64,000 nt of DNA from Cryptomeria japonica (Eukaryota > Streptophyta > Pinopsida > Cupressales > Cupressaceae). The translations under genes and the position numbers were made by a program. The stretch covers positions 597,559,335-597,623,334 of the forward strand of contig NC_081415.1 in the NCBI RefSeq assembly GCF_030272615.1, given 5' to 3'. A model generated the notes under the pieces. The model saw only the letters and a program-made list of their open reading frames with translations. It was not told where the DNA came from and did not search any database. Below are positions 1-12,423 of the stretch, in pieces; positions within the stretch are counted from its first letter, which is position 1; each line of letters starts with the position of its first letter.

Positions 1-432
1 CAATCAAGAATGCCTTGAAAGTGGCAAAACAATTTGATAAAAATCCCATACCGCTCCATCAAGGGCTCATTTTATAGTTATACCATTTCCACATATCCCT
101 TTGTCCACCCAAACCTATAATTATGATGGAGGATCCTTTGTATTTTGATTCCCCACACGTGGATACCATTTTGGACTCCTCAAGTGGTGAAAAGAGAAAA
201 AAGAAGTGCCTAAGGATTCCAAGTTCTAGAAACACTTCCCTTTTATAAAGTAACTTAACTCTCAAGGCCCTATCTTAAATCACCACCCCCACCACCTCCA
301 ACCCTCCTTTTCCTCTTGGGGTTAAGAACACACTTAATACTCCCCTCTTTAAAACACAACATGGTTGTGGAAGGCCTCTATGACCTAAAACAATATAAGT
401 ACCCCTTTAGATTTGGGTAAAAAAGGGAAACT
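1..432. other. Spacer without a recognisable gene
   Basis: No frame stays open over a recognisable domain. The short minus-strand frame at 59-265 has no family features and is probably chance. The stretch leads into the degraded coding-like sequence that begins near 433. Confidence 0.5.
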
Positions 433-1010
433 TGAGTATTATATACCTCCAACCAAGAAAACCAAGAAAAATGTTACCCATCGACACATTGAGGAATTTC
501 ATAGTGATGATGATGTGGTCCAATATTGAAGAGATGATGAGAGCAAGGGTGTAGGAAGCTTAAACCCTCAGAGGTATAACAAGCTCATAGGTAGGTCTAT
601 GGAAAAATTAAAAGATAGGGTGGAGGTAGATGATATAGAGGAAAATATTGTGATAGAGGAGGAGTTTGAGGATTCTTAGGAGGAGGATAACTCAAAGAAG
701 ATGACTAGTGATCACTAGGGTAGCTTTAAGGTAGCGGCATTAGACTTGACTAATGATGTCCACTTATCTGAAGATGCCCCCTAGCTGAAGTGACCCACTT
801 GGAAAAGGAGACTCATACCTACACTAGATGCAATGTCGTTGTTGTGAAACTAACAACCCTAAAGGTGAAGGTCCTTGATCTTGATAAGAAGATGGTGCAC
901 CTCTTGAGGTTCATCTCAAAGGTGATGAATAGGTCTTCCACTACACTTTGTTTTCTGTAGTAGAATATGCTCATGAAGGATGGCAATGATGAAGGAAACT
1001 ATAAAGACCC
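433..1010 (+). pseudogene. Decayed retroelement-type ORF, C-terminal part
   Basis: The plus strand reads as coding-like sequence broken by stops. A proline/lysine stretch (IPPTKKTKKN) is followed by an acidic segment with HIEEFHSDDDVV, then an E/D-rich run (VEVDDIEENIVIEEEFEDS), then a leucine/lysine-heptad stretch (LTTLKVKVLDLDKKMVHLL). In-frame stops interrupt it near 527, 679 and 718, so it makes no intact protein. The order of basic linker, acidic linker and coiled-coil end matches the decayed ORFs at 3340-6842 and 46750-48036 on the minus strand. I infer a member of the same repeat-borne ORF family. No reverse transcriptase, integrase or transposase motif is visible and no LTR was found around it. 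It could also be a relic of a host gene. Confidence 0.4.
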
Positions 1011-1346
1011 ATTTAAATTCCTCACTAAGTAGTGGGGTGGCCTATTTACTTAGCCATGTGTCTACCATTTTTTGGTGGTTTTATCATTTGTTTCATAAAA
1101 TTTAAAGACACCTATACTTCTAGTTCTATTACTCTAGACGAGTTTTGATCTATTATCCAGACTGTACAATTGTTAATGTTCTATTAATATGGCTTGTTGA
1201 ATCTACCTATGAGCTATTTGTCTATAGGATCAACACCTTATTTTTTCTTCTTATTAATATAAAAAAGGGTAAGTGCAAGGTAATGTGGCACAAATTGGCA
1301 GAAGTCTGTGCATTGGAAAACACGCTCTTAGAAACGGAGGCCTGAG

Positions 1347-1575
1347 GTGAAACTAAACGGGCCCCCATTTTATTCTCAAATGGGGGCCCGCTTGAAAACG
1401 AAATGGGGTCCCATTTTTAAAAAACGGGCCCCCGTTTTTAAATCCAATTTTACCCATTTTTTCAGGTGCATTTTGTCATTTTTTGACAATAATGGTAATT
1501 TTAGGAACGTGGGCCCGTTATTTAAATAACAGGCCCCCATTTCAAAAATCGGGGCCCGTTTTGTGGAAGTTGATT
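1347..1575. repeat. GC-rich inverted-repeat cluster (GGGCCC hairpins)
   Basis: Three inverted repeats built on a GGGCCC core sit within about 230 bp of otherwise AT-rich DNA. The first has 13-bp perfect arms at 1358-1370 (CGGGCCCCCATTT) and 1378-1390 with a 7-nt loop. The second is a 9-bp-arm palindrome at 1420-1439 (AAAAACGGG, CC, CCCGTTTTT). The third has 13-bp arms with one mismatch at 1511-1536. More GGGGCCC/CCCCCATTT half-copies lie at 1384-1415 and 1531-1560. No gene, LTR end or tRNA is recognised here. It may be a hairpin-rich terminal or regulatory part of an unidentified element. Confidence 0.65.
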
Positions 1576-3339
1576 CCACAACCCACCACTTGCCTCGGGA
1601 TTAGGTCTCGGATAGGTCTGAGATGGCCACACCTGAGACATGGACGTGCAAATTCAAATCTCCATGAGCGAAAGCATAAATATGAACTTCTAAAATAGTT
1701 TACGTGCCTCTAATTAGAGAACTTTTATATGAAATTAAAACCCATTTAAGATTATACTGTCTAGATTCTAAATATGTAATTTTTTTTAAAAATTGATTAT
1801 TTCAACTATTTTTCATTTAATTTATACTAAATCAGGTCCATAAACTTGAAATATTAACTAATTTAGTTAATTTAATAACTTTTTATTTTAATGAATTTTG
1901 AAAAAAAATATGTATGACATCAATCTACACAAAATTCTTTTCTATCTAAAAAAAATTCAAAAAATGATAAGTTTGCGTCAAATTATGTGGGCCGTACACG
2001 TTAAATTTTTAAAAAGATAATTATGGTCATTAAAAAATTAATTAAAAAAAAAATTTGAAAAAAAATACAAAAAAATATGCTCATCAATCTTCAGTGTGTT
2101 ACAAATCATTTCCCAAAATGGTTTGAGAAAATAATTTTAATTGTGTCAAAAAGTGTGGGTCATATACATGCATGGTATGGTCCTGAAACAACCATTTTTA
2201 AAACATAGGTTTTAGAACTCCATTCAAAAAGTTATTTTTTATTATGTGGGTATTAAAATAAATTACATATTTGGAAAGTAGACTCAGAGGGTTATCTTTT
2301 ACATTCCAGACTTTTTCCAAGATTCAATCTTCAAGTGTTTCAAAATTTAAGGTCAAATGAGACAAAACCTAAAAATCAAGGAAAACACTTTCACTTTTTG
2401 GCCAAAAAGTGGACTCATCTTCTTGCACTGACCCAAAACAACTAAGATGGATAGGCAAACATCAATGATAAGTTATCTAACACTCTATAGTTTGAGTTGG
2501 AATTTTTTTTAAACATATGCATATTGGGATATTAGGGTTTATTTTTAATACATGCATTTGCAACATGAGGGCTATCAACACACAAGAAACTTATCAAGTG
2601 CCATTTAAGATTGGAGGTTGGATGAGTTGTTTTTCAAGCTAAGAAAACCCTAAGAATTGGATTTTTGTTTTGTTGGTTAATAGAATTGTCTTGTACACAT
2701 TTTAATTCTTTAACTTTTGCATGCCCATAAACAAAAGACAAAACACACCAACAATAGGATCACTACTTAAACAATAAACTCTGTATATGGGTACAACTCC
2801 CCAAGAATGATTTTCAATAATATTAGGCTACAACAATTTCTATGCACACTTTTTACCAGAAAGAATTAAAGGTATTTAAGCATTCATATGTCAACACAAA
2901 ATGAATATTGCAAATGTTTTTAAGCACATATTTCTTCTAAAAGCTCACAGACTTTCATTCCTCTACTCAGCAAGGCACACATTTCAAAAGTTTTTTTTGT
3001 TTTGCACATTCACATATACTATATGAGAAAGATGACAAATTCCACAATTGAATCGAATCTTCACAGAAATTCACAGTTCAATTCATAAATACACAGATTT
3101 ATAAGCCGTAAAATGCTACAATTTCATTCACAGATCAAATTGTCTTTCCTTCAGAATACATAACATTGCAAAAAAATAATAATATAAAGCTTATGTCCTA
3201 TATCAACCAAAAATTATCGGACCTTTTACAAGGCTCATAACCAAGTATATATAGCCATCGGGCCGTGATAGTTTGTTACAATTAAAACCAGAGTAAAATG
3301 TTTAACTCTGACTGAGAGTCAAAGAAGTCTATCCATATA
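1576..3339. other. AT-rich spacer, nothing recognised
   Basis: No open frame of note, no tRNA or rRNA, and no terminal repeats that I can pair. A T-run at 2991-2998 could be a retro-insertion tail on the minus strand, but I found no matching target-site duplication beyond 6842. Confidence 0.5.
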
Positions 3340-6300
3340 GCTAAAAAGCAACTACTAAACAAGAAAAGTGACATAAGCCACGAGCAACAACTATGTGATC
3401 AAGCTCCAGCAGTCGACGTGCCCTCCACCTATTTCTCTTAAGGTGAAGGAGTGCTACGGATATTGCACCATTCCAAATGAGCTCTAGAGAAGTTGAGGAT
3501 GAATAGATAATGCAGAAGACCAATATGAAGTATTCGCTACTTCCAGACCTCCTTCTTCTTGCTCACCTGTACAACTTTTCCCTTATGTCTCTCAAGATGA
3601 TCAAAGCAAACAACTAGCACGGATTCAATTCGTGCAATTTTCGAGAAATCATATATTATTAAGGATTTTGCTTCCTATATTTGTTGAACTTGATCCTTGA
3701 AGGCTTGAATCATATTAGCTGAATCTTCAATTGTCTTCCTATCATCTTTCAGGAGTTGAATATCTATGTGCTTCATATCTTTTTGCATAATATTAATCAA
3801 TTATTTTAACTCTTTCAAAATTTTGATTGATTCTTCATGCCCCTATTCAATAATTGAGTTCCTCCATTCAATAATTTATTTACATACAAAAAGCACATTA
3901 TCATCTAGACCATGCACTGGTTTTTCTGCCAGAAAGTTCATGACTCCATACCTTTGGGCATCTCTCATTTGTTTCAGCATAACTACCCATTTGCTTTTCT
4001 CTTTTTCCCAGGTGATTATTTTTGTTTCTAATTCCTTATCCATAGACTCTACACTTCCAAATACCTTAATTAGATCAAAGATGTATCTTGTACCTTGTTG
4101 AGAAATTGATTCTAGCCACTCACCAAAGACGTCTGCTACCATCTGACTTCTCTGAACCTGATCAAGTGATTTTTGGTTCATTGGTGACTTTGGATCAAAT
4201 GACAAAGGTACCTGGGAAAGTGGTTGTGGATTGGGATCTTGTATGGCATTGAAGTACTGATCCATTTGCATTATAATTTGTTTCATTTAATTCTTATCTT
4301 TTTTGTCCTTCCAAGTCTTGGTCATAATTCTCTTGGTGGAGGTTTCCAGGTGTTTAGCGTCTGCAGCTCGAGAGGCCACCCCTAAATCAACCTTCTCAAT
4401 AACAAATTTTTTTTTTAGTGATGGTCTTAGCATCTTTATCTATTGGGGGTTGAGATACCTTTGCAATCCAATGCCCTGTTTGATCATCTACATCTATCAT
4501 TGCTTCAGTTTTAAGTCTCTTGGACTTTGATATTCTCCCCTAACATTTACTAACCATATCTTTAGTTGGAATACATATTATAATTACATTTATTTTATTG
4601 CTAAGTTAAGTGCTTAACCATTTGGGGACAATAGACGTTTCCTTGGGTGGAGGCGATTGCTAGTTAGTGATAACAACCATAATGGTATTTGCAGAATCCT
4701 CAGTTTCTTGAGTTTCCTTTCCCTTGTCAGTAGCACCAGCAGTGAGCTTGTCCTGCACTTGGCCATCCATCATAACTTGAATTTCTTATTTATAGTCCAA
4801 TTCTACAATAAGTGGATTTGTAGGGAGTTTCTCACTATTCTGCTTGCTACGGGATCGTGTGACACGAATAGGGGAGGAACTCAAAGAAGATTTTACTAAG
4901 TTTGCATTTTTTATTTTATCGGTCCTCTGTTTCTCATTACCTACAATATCAATAGCAATGTTAGAAGAGAGAAAAGATACTTGTGAAGTTGCACGAGTTG
5001 GGCCAAATTTTCTACTCTTAGGTGCAGAAATGGGCTGCTATCCAGAATGACGATCCTTTAGCCATCTTTTAGTCCGTCTAATAACATTGAAGGTTCTAGC
5101 TTGAATGTTGTCATCTCCTTTTCTATCCCAATCAACTTTTGGAATAGGTCGCCCCTGTATCTTCTCATTGAACTCAGGATCAACAACTTCTTTGCCCTCA
5201 TCCTCTTGTACATTTGAGACATTCATAGATAGACCCATCATCACATATTTGTTGAACTATGAACCTAGATCACAATCTCTTTCTAACTTCAAACGCATCA
5301 TTACAGTTCTTCCAGCAACCTTCTAGCTGAGGTTCATGATGAAAATCAATATCAACATTTAAGTTTTCTATGGCAAACCTTTGGCTATCAAATTTGCGTC
5401 TAGCAACATATGACTGCAAATTGAGCTTCTTAAATTCAAGTTCAAGATTTAAGGCATCTGAAATAGATCTACAACTATAATAACCTAGCTCTACTGGAAA
5501 AACAACTCCAGACTTCCCTTCATTTCTTTATCAATGTAAGCGAGTTGTCGACTTACCTCAATCAAAATATAACTATCCAGAACATACCTGAGTAATGTGA
5601 AAGGTTCACCTTGAAAGCCACCAAGTCTAACATAAGTGAACTGAGAAAACTGAATGAAGAAACTACCATGGATATATACAAATTCCATCCCTTCTATTGA
5701 TAATCTTTTGTTTATGGTACCTTGCAACTCATGAACCATTCTACCTACAAAAATATTATTCCACCTTATGAAGTTTTCAACATATTTCTGCTACTGCAGG
5801 TGAGGTTAGTATTCATAAACCCTTATCCCATCAACCCAGGGTTCATGGTATAAACCATTCCAGTCTCGATTGCAGGCGAGCATATAAAACAAGTATGAGG
5901 ACATATAAAAATTGCACATCCCTGCAAATTTATTTAAGCCCTCATGTAATCTCTCCACAATATCTTGCCCCCAATCTAGATAAGTGCTTCCATTCGACAT
6001 AACTCGAATGTAGAAATACATCCAATCTTCCCAACAGAAGGTATGAGAATTTCCCTTCAATTTGTTGAACAAAATAACAATATCCTGCACTTCTATTATA
6101 AAATGTTCTCTGGTGAGTGGCCTCAACAACCTAGAACCTCCTTTTTGGATTTTCAGCAACCAATTTCTAGCAAGTACACTTCTGTAGGTACTCTTCTTCT
6201 CAGAGAAGAAAGAGTATGAGGTACCAATGGTCCAATCTTTGTACGGGTCCTTATGGGGAATTCCCATGGCTGTCATTACAGTCTCCCTATCAATTTTCAA

Positions 6301-6842
6301 GAACACCTCTCCATTGATAGCCCTAATACACCTTTTTTCTATGTCATACCAATTCATGCATTCTAAAACCAACTCTAAGCACGGTGCCACAACAAGAAAT
6401 GCAACAACTTCAATCAAAACACTTCTTATGATTTTCTCCATCATGGAATTTTGAGCTGGATTCTTAGCTCTTTCTAGGAAGTCAGTGAGGTCTTCTTGCG
6501 CCAGTGAAGTGTCACCCATCTCCGGTAGTGAGCTAATCAAATAGGAAGTATGACTCAATTTTGGCAGAGTTGGCGTCATGATGGCCCCTCTCATACTTAT
6601 CAAACAACTTTGGGAATAAATGAATTTCACTATTAAAGCAAAGGAAACAGACAACAACTAGCTTCCGAGCAAGAAAATACAGCAAAAGAAGAAACAATTG
6701 AAACTAACCTAATCCTGATAGCAAATTCTTGAAACCTTTTGAGTGCAGATACAATACCTCTGACCTCCTTCACATTCACGACTATTGAGAAAGTACTTGA
6801 GAGATTGCTAGCTTTTGCAACAAAAAATGAATAAAATCTCAC
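3340..6842 (-). pseudogene. Large decayed ORF of an unidentified repeat family
   Basis: Read on the minus strand from 6842 to 3340, successive open pieces lie at 6657-5806 (283 codons), 5739-5491, 5244-5038 and 4286-3876, separated by stops and frameshifts. The largest piece carries a globular N-terminal domain, with CLELVLECMNWYDIEKR, VFLKIDRETVMTAMGIPHKDPYKDW and a W/Y-rich end. It is followed by a charged linker (KIQGRPIPKVDWDRKGDDNIQ) and a C-terminal region with LESISQQGTRYIFDLIKVF and heptad-like charged helices. I recognise no RT, integrase, RNase H or transposase. The layout (globular domain, charged linker, coiled coil) resembles the second ORF of the element at 7595-14887 and the retrocopy at 46563-48037. 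I infer an accessory ORF of a non-autonomous retroelement, and the family name is unknown. Confidence 0.45.
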
Positions 6843-7069
6843 TCAAATCCTAGCTAGTTGTACTAATTAAGTAAGCTCGTGTGAATTGTCACTTGATTTG
6901 ACGGATATCCGGCATGCATTTAATTTTGGGTCACTCCATTACATGTCAAATGAATTACCATGATTACTTGCCATAATTAGAAACTAACATCTCAAACTAC
7001 CCAGAATATTCCCTTTCTCATCGTCATTTTCCCTCCATGATACACACACCACTTCTAAATGAGGCCTCA

Positions 7070-7400
7070 GACTATGAATTTTGAACTTTGAAACTTGAAC
7101 CAAGAACCCAAAGGTTCAAGGGTTCAAATTCAACTCCGAGAAGGAACAAAGAACACAACATAAAACAGTCCTCATGGCATAAAAATAAAAGACAACGAAC
7201 AAGCAAAGATATAACTGACACACAACCAACTTTGAACCTTGAAACTTGAACCAATAGGTTCAAAGGTTCAAGTTCAACATGAACTTCAACAACAGTGCTC
7301 GCCTTTTACCATGAAACAAGGCCGCAAAGACAACTAACTTTAAAGTGGGCATTGAACTTGAGATTTGAACTAAGGCAAGGTTCAATCACTTAAGTTCAAA
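7070..7400. repeat. TTGAAC/GTTCAA-rich low-complexity block
   Basis: Short direct and inverted copies of TTGAACC and GGTTCAA alternate through this stretch (for example near 7080-7130, 7233-7285 and 7340-7400). It lies upstream, in minus-strand sense, of the decayed ORF ending at 6842, so it may be leader sequence of that repeat. No coding potential is recognised. Confidence 0.4.
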
Positions 7401-7594
7401 GCAAGGAAACACACAATTGAAAAGGAAAATAAAAATTAAAGGACAACTTTGAATTGAAACTCAAAAGAAAAGAAGGGAGGACTAACATGTTTACATAGGC
7501 TGATTGCAGTTACACATGAAATTGTGCACTAAATAGCCAAAACAATTATACATAATTATCCTTGACCTAATCAAAAGAAATGTGTGTACATGCC

Positions 7595-8635
7595 TGATGG
7601 ACTTGAAAAGCACTGAAAGGGGGGGCTGAATTAGTGACACTAAATAAAACACTACTTCAAACACTAACTGGTAGATGAGCTTAACCAAGAATTTAAACAA
7701 AATACATGCTATCCAAAAAGATATAACAACATCCACAAAAAGTAAATCATCCACCATAACGCAAGTGTTTTATACGTGGAAAACCCAAATAGATAACTGA
7801 CCGGTTAAGGTCTACAAAGTTCTCTGCTAGGAGCGAATCTTGTTAGAGATCCCAAAGCTTGATTAGAAGCTTATACCCTGTTAGGAGTAACCTCGTTGGA
7901 GGATTTGAGAATCCAAACTAATGGATCACCTTGTTAGAGGATTTGTACAGTGAAGCTTGCTAGAGCTTACCCGGTTAGGGGATTTGATTTTGTTGTAATG
8001 ATTAGAAAACAACAAGAATGGTTTGACCTATTCTGAGTAGCACAATACTTGCTTGATCAGATCCTTCTAAGTACATTCAACACTGCTCTTCATCTTAACA
8101 CTTATCGCTCTTCAACAAAAGCTTTCACTCTTGATGCATATTAGTATTCGCATAACATCCTGTTCAAATGATTCACTAAGATGTCTTTAAATAGAGATTC
8201 AAATCTTATGTCAGTCTAAGTAAATCAAAACACAATTTCCTAGGTGCAGTGTATCTAGACAAGTGATCAAAACTCATCACAAAAATGACCGCCAAGAAAT
8301 CGGTGCTAGTAACTCATCACAAAATCAGATACTGATTAGAACAGTCAATACCAGTTGGAACAAAACAAGTGAACCATTGTCCTGGAATCTTCCGCTTGAT
8401 CTCCATCTTCATCTTCATCTTCATTTTGATGCCGACCTAGTGTAGCCACATGTTATCTCTTAAGCACATATCGGTTGACACAAAGTACCGGTTAGAGATA
8501 AACCTTAAACATGCCAGTTGACAGTGTAAACCAATTGAAGTTACACCAGTAGTCAATGTAATCATATGTGTGTGTGAGAGTGTTTCATCAATGACAACAA
8601 GTGATGAATACATTACAACTATCATCAAGCCAATA
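7595..8635 (-). repeat. 3' LTR of the 7.3-kb element
   Basis: Direct repeat of 13782-14887. It lacks about 65 bp present in the other copy near 13980-14045. The internal motif GTTAG.GGATTTG recurs several times, for example near 7935 and 7970. Many CCGGT sites of one copy are CCAGT or CTGGT in the other, the usual mark of methyl-CpG decay. Confidence 0.88.
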
Positions 8636-8647
8636 ATCTCCCCCTTT
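8636..8647 (-). promoter_or_regulatory. Polypurine tract
   Basis: The plus strand reads ATCTCCCCCTTT directly against the inner end of the left LTR. On the minus strand this is AAAGGGGGAGAT, the purine run expected just upstream of a 3' LTR for plus-strand DNA priming. Confidence 0.8.
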
Positions 8648-9006
8648 GGCATTGATGGAAACACTTAGAAAATTTTAGAGTAATACAATACCGCTAAGTG
8701 TGCATAGACAACAAATTTACACATATGCTCATACTCTTCCTTAATGCATGCATAAATACAAAATTTTCAAAAACACACATACATATTATTACCCCCCCTT
8801 TGACAACAATGCCAAAATGAAAAAGTAAAATATATACATATATATAGAAAATCTGTATCAAAGTGTTTAGCATATAGTAACAACTTAAAAAAATTTCATG
8901 CATTGGCTAATCTCATAAAAATATCATTTAAGTTCTGCTTCATCTGAGATAAAGCATTTTCTCATGATTCCAATATGTTAGTAGTATACTCAAATGTAGA
9001 CATCAA

Positions 9007-11973
9007 CTAGGAATGGAATTCTTCCATTGAGTCTAGCATGCAGGTTTTGGGAGTAGCAAGAATAGCTTTTGCATTGGAGTGGGCTCTCTGAAGAATGTCA
9101 ACCTGTGAGGTGAGCAGACTCTTGAGCTCTTTTAGAGATTGGAGTCTCTTAGCCTTCTCATTATCATTCCTATTCAATCTGTCATGCAAATCATCTACAG
9201 ACCGGTTAAAGGCATGAATGGAGTCCTGGAGTGGGACATATGCCTTGCATATCCTTTCCATTTCTTGCTCGGTTTCAACTTGACTCTTAGAAATGTCAGT
9301 ATAAAAGAAAGAAACATTGGAGGTAAAGGCAAGATACTTTCCTCCATATTCAATAGCTTTTCTCAACAGACTTCCATTATGAGATAGAGCCATTTTGCCA
9401 CTTTCAATTGTCTTTGCCAGTTTATCTCCATATTTCTTCTTGTGGCTCTTCTCAACAAACATTTGAGCAACATCTTCAAGTGACTTGATTTGATCAGATG
9501 CATCTGCAACTAACTGACCAAGTTTGCTAAAGGGTGTAGGAAGATGTGCAACAATTGTTTCCGATAGTAAACCAGACAAAATTTCTACTGTATTCTAGAT
9601 TGTCTTTGCTATAATCTTTTTCTCTTTCAGTCTCTTCTTGTGCGCTCTAGATTGCATAACATTAGCAATATTCAACATTTCTGATGCGCTCAAAGTGTTC
9701 ATATCAATGGGTCCTGAAATACTTAAAGAATCATCATCATCTTCAAGTAGTTTCTGCTTCGCCGGTTCAGGGGGTACACTCTTAATGATAGCTCTCTATG
9801 TAGACTCCTTTTGAGTATTTTCAATGACCGGTGGAGATTGGGGTTTCTCTTGTCGTTATGTTTCCGGTTCATTGTCCACTTTTAGTTGAATAGCCGGTTG
9901 ATCAACTAATGTAACCTATACTTCAGTAATTGTAGGAGGCTCCACATCTGGTGCAGTGTTGTCTCTAGATAGGTCTACTGTGTTCTGAACATCTTCATCA
10001 ACAAGAATAATAAAATCATCCTTCTTCTTGATTGGATAGACTATGTCAAGTTGAATAATCTCCTCTTCATCCATTTCTGGTAGAGGAACATCATCTGTAG
10101 TATTATCCTTATTGCTAGAGTGGATGAGATCTTCCCTCTTTTTGATTACACAGGCTAACTGATGTGTTTCAGACTCAAAAACTACCCTTTTTGCATTAAG
10201 AAGCTTCAATCTTCTCATTTTAAAATCAAAGTGTACTTTGTATTGCTCAACTAAAGCACTAATTCCATCCGAGGATAAATTGGGAAAATATTGTACAAAT
10301 ATTTCATCAATAATATTCTTTTCCAATTGAATAGCTTCCTCCCATTTATCTAAAAGAGTATTATACAAAGAGATTGAAATATCCTTTTCCAATTCATGTG
10401 GAAATCTATTGTAATTACCCAAATAAGTGATTAACTATTGAATGAATTGCTTCTGATCATCTTCAGTGAAAGAATCAAAATATTCTTTGACCTTCCTAGT
10501 ATCTTCATTGTTCTCTCAAAAACTGTGTCAGGTTTGTAGGTAGCTATATCAATAGGTGTAGTTGCCTTCGGCACTACCTTTACCTTCTTGGATGTTCTGC
10601 CGGTTTCTTTTTCCTTCTTTGGTTCTTCTTCAGAATTTGTTCCCTCAGACTCTGGTTGCAAAATCAATTTTTGATTTCTCTTCTTTGATGCACTCTCCTT
10701 CTTTACATATATTTTAGGTGTTGGTTCCTTTTTTGTTAGGACACTCTGAGTCACCCTTTTGGTCTTTATCATAGGAGACTTTTCATCAGACTTCTTTTTC
10801 TTTCCTTTCACATTAGCTACAGGTACAGTACCGATTTCTGTTGGTACAACTTGGACTTCCACAATGTCCAATTTTTCTTGCTGCTTATCTTTAGGCGATG
10901 CTAACAGGGTATTGTCATAGCCAACTAGTAAATCATGATTAACCTCATAGCTCATATCTTCCATCTCTTCCTCTCTGGGCTCAATTGCTTGCATCAAGAA
11001 AAAGTCAGTGGTAACAGTGAAGACTATGTCTTTTTCAAAGTGTTTTACCACATCTTCAGGTAATCTCATTCTCATGCTCATCTTTTTCTGAAATTCATTA
11101 AAATACTTATTCAAGGCAGTTGAAAAAGTATTCTTCACAGCCTTAATTCTTTTCTTAATCTGTACATTGACCGGTAGGTCTTTTGACCATTCAATGTCTC
11201 CGATTCCCGATAGGAAGTTCTGAAAAATAGAAAAATAACTCAGCTAATAGCTGACCATATTTGAACTTTTTAGTGTTGTCCTTCTTAATGGATTGCAAAT
11301 TTTGAAATAATTGCGTTCTAATGGCTTCACAGAGATCATAATCTACATTATCAACAATCAATCTATGTGTTGTATGAATTGCTGTAGATGGATTAACACT
11401 ATTAAGTCTGTTGGAGTAAAATACCCTGTAGACTATCGCCATTGCTGCTAGTTTCACTGCAGGGTCTCTAATATTGTTGACAGAAAAACCACGCTTATCA
11501 AATGTAGAACCGATTAATTTGAAGACGGTATCCTTTGAAATTTGTCTTAGCACAGGAATTTCACTGGTTGAGAAATAACCAGTTATAGCCTGAATAGCTT
11601 CCTTGGTTATTGTGTGAGTCCTTTCTAAATATATGTTCTCTCTATGGACTCAACTCAAAATGATTCTGATGAGTTCTTCCTCAAAATCTTCTAGAAAGTA
11701 GGCGGCATTATGAAAACCTTTTTCAAAAACCCTAGCATATTTTGTTTCAATCTTTCCATTTTTATCATAGAGTGATTTCAACTGTGTATAAATGTGTAGA
11801 GTTCCTAAATCTTCTATCTTGCAGTCTATAGAACTAGACAAGTCACCTTTGACCACAACACCGCTCGGGACTTATGACAATGCATTATAAGACATAATTT
11901 GATCTACCTTTAGAGCTTCCTCAGGCTCAGCAATGATCATCAACCTCTCTACAGACTTAGAAGTAGATGTCAT
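9007..11973 (-). pseudogene. Second ORF in pol position, function unknown
   Basis: The frame starts at ATG 11973 (MTSTSKSVERLMIIAEPEEA) and runs about 990 codons to 9007, broken by several stops and at least two frameshifts (between about 11190 and 11140, and near 10430). The N-terminal third is globular (DPAVKLAAMAIVYRVFYSNR, then LCEAIRTQLFQNLQSIKKDN). The middle is lysine/glutamate-rich (KKRNQ..., EEEPKKEKETGRTSKKVK). The C-terminal part (9579-9007) is helical and charged with likely coiled coil (MERICKAYVPLQDSIHAFNR, KRLQSLKELKSLLTSQVDIL). No D..H protease, DDE, YxDD or RNase H residues can be found. It sits where copia elements carry pol or where Sireviruses carry an env-like ORF. An accessory or env-like role is inference. 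Confidence 0.6.
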
Positions 11974-12423
11974 TCTAGATAAGCAAGTTTCGAAGTGGTA
12001 TACTCAAAGAAATACCTTGTTTCTTGCACATTGCTCCGTTTCCCGGTTGAAATGCCCAAATGCACACCCGTTCGCCTCTCTACAACTTTCGATTCAACTT
12101 AATTTCTCTAGTCACAAAATAATTTGTCAATTGACAACAAGACAATCTTGTTCGGCTTAGCAATCACTTCAAATTTCTTTCTCGAAAGAGTTAGGGTAAA
12201 AAAGACAAAGTAAAACTTTCTTTTATCCCTTTTTACCAACTGCAATAAATGCTCGCACTTTAGGTTACAAACCCTAATTTCACCGCTCAAGTGAAATACC
12301 AGTTGATAACACGTCAACAAAAAGTCACCAAAATTCATGATTCAAAAATTCTTTACCGCTCATTTTACAAGGGGTCTAGAGATGTTTTACCGTTAAGCTC
12401 CCCTTAGCCATGTTAAAACAGGC

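Noticed and set aside
3766-4101. 111-codon plus-strand frame
   Set aside because: Shadow of the minus-strand decayed ORF at 3876-4286, which has better coding character.
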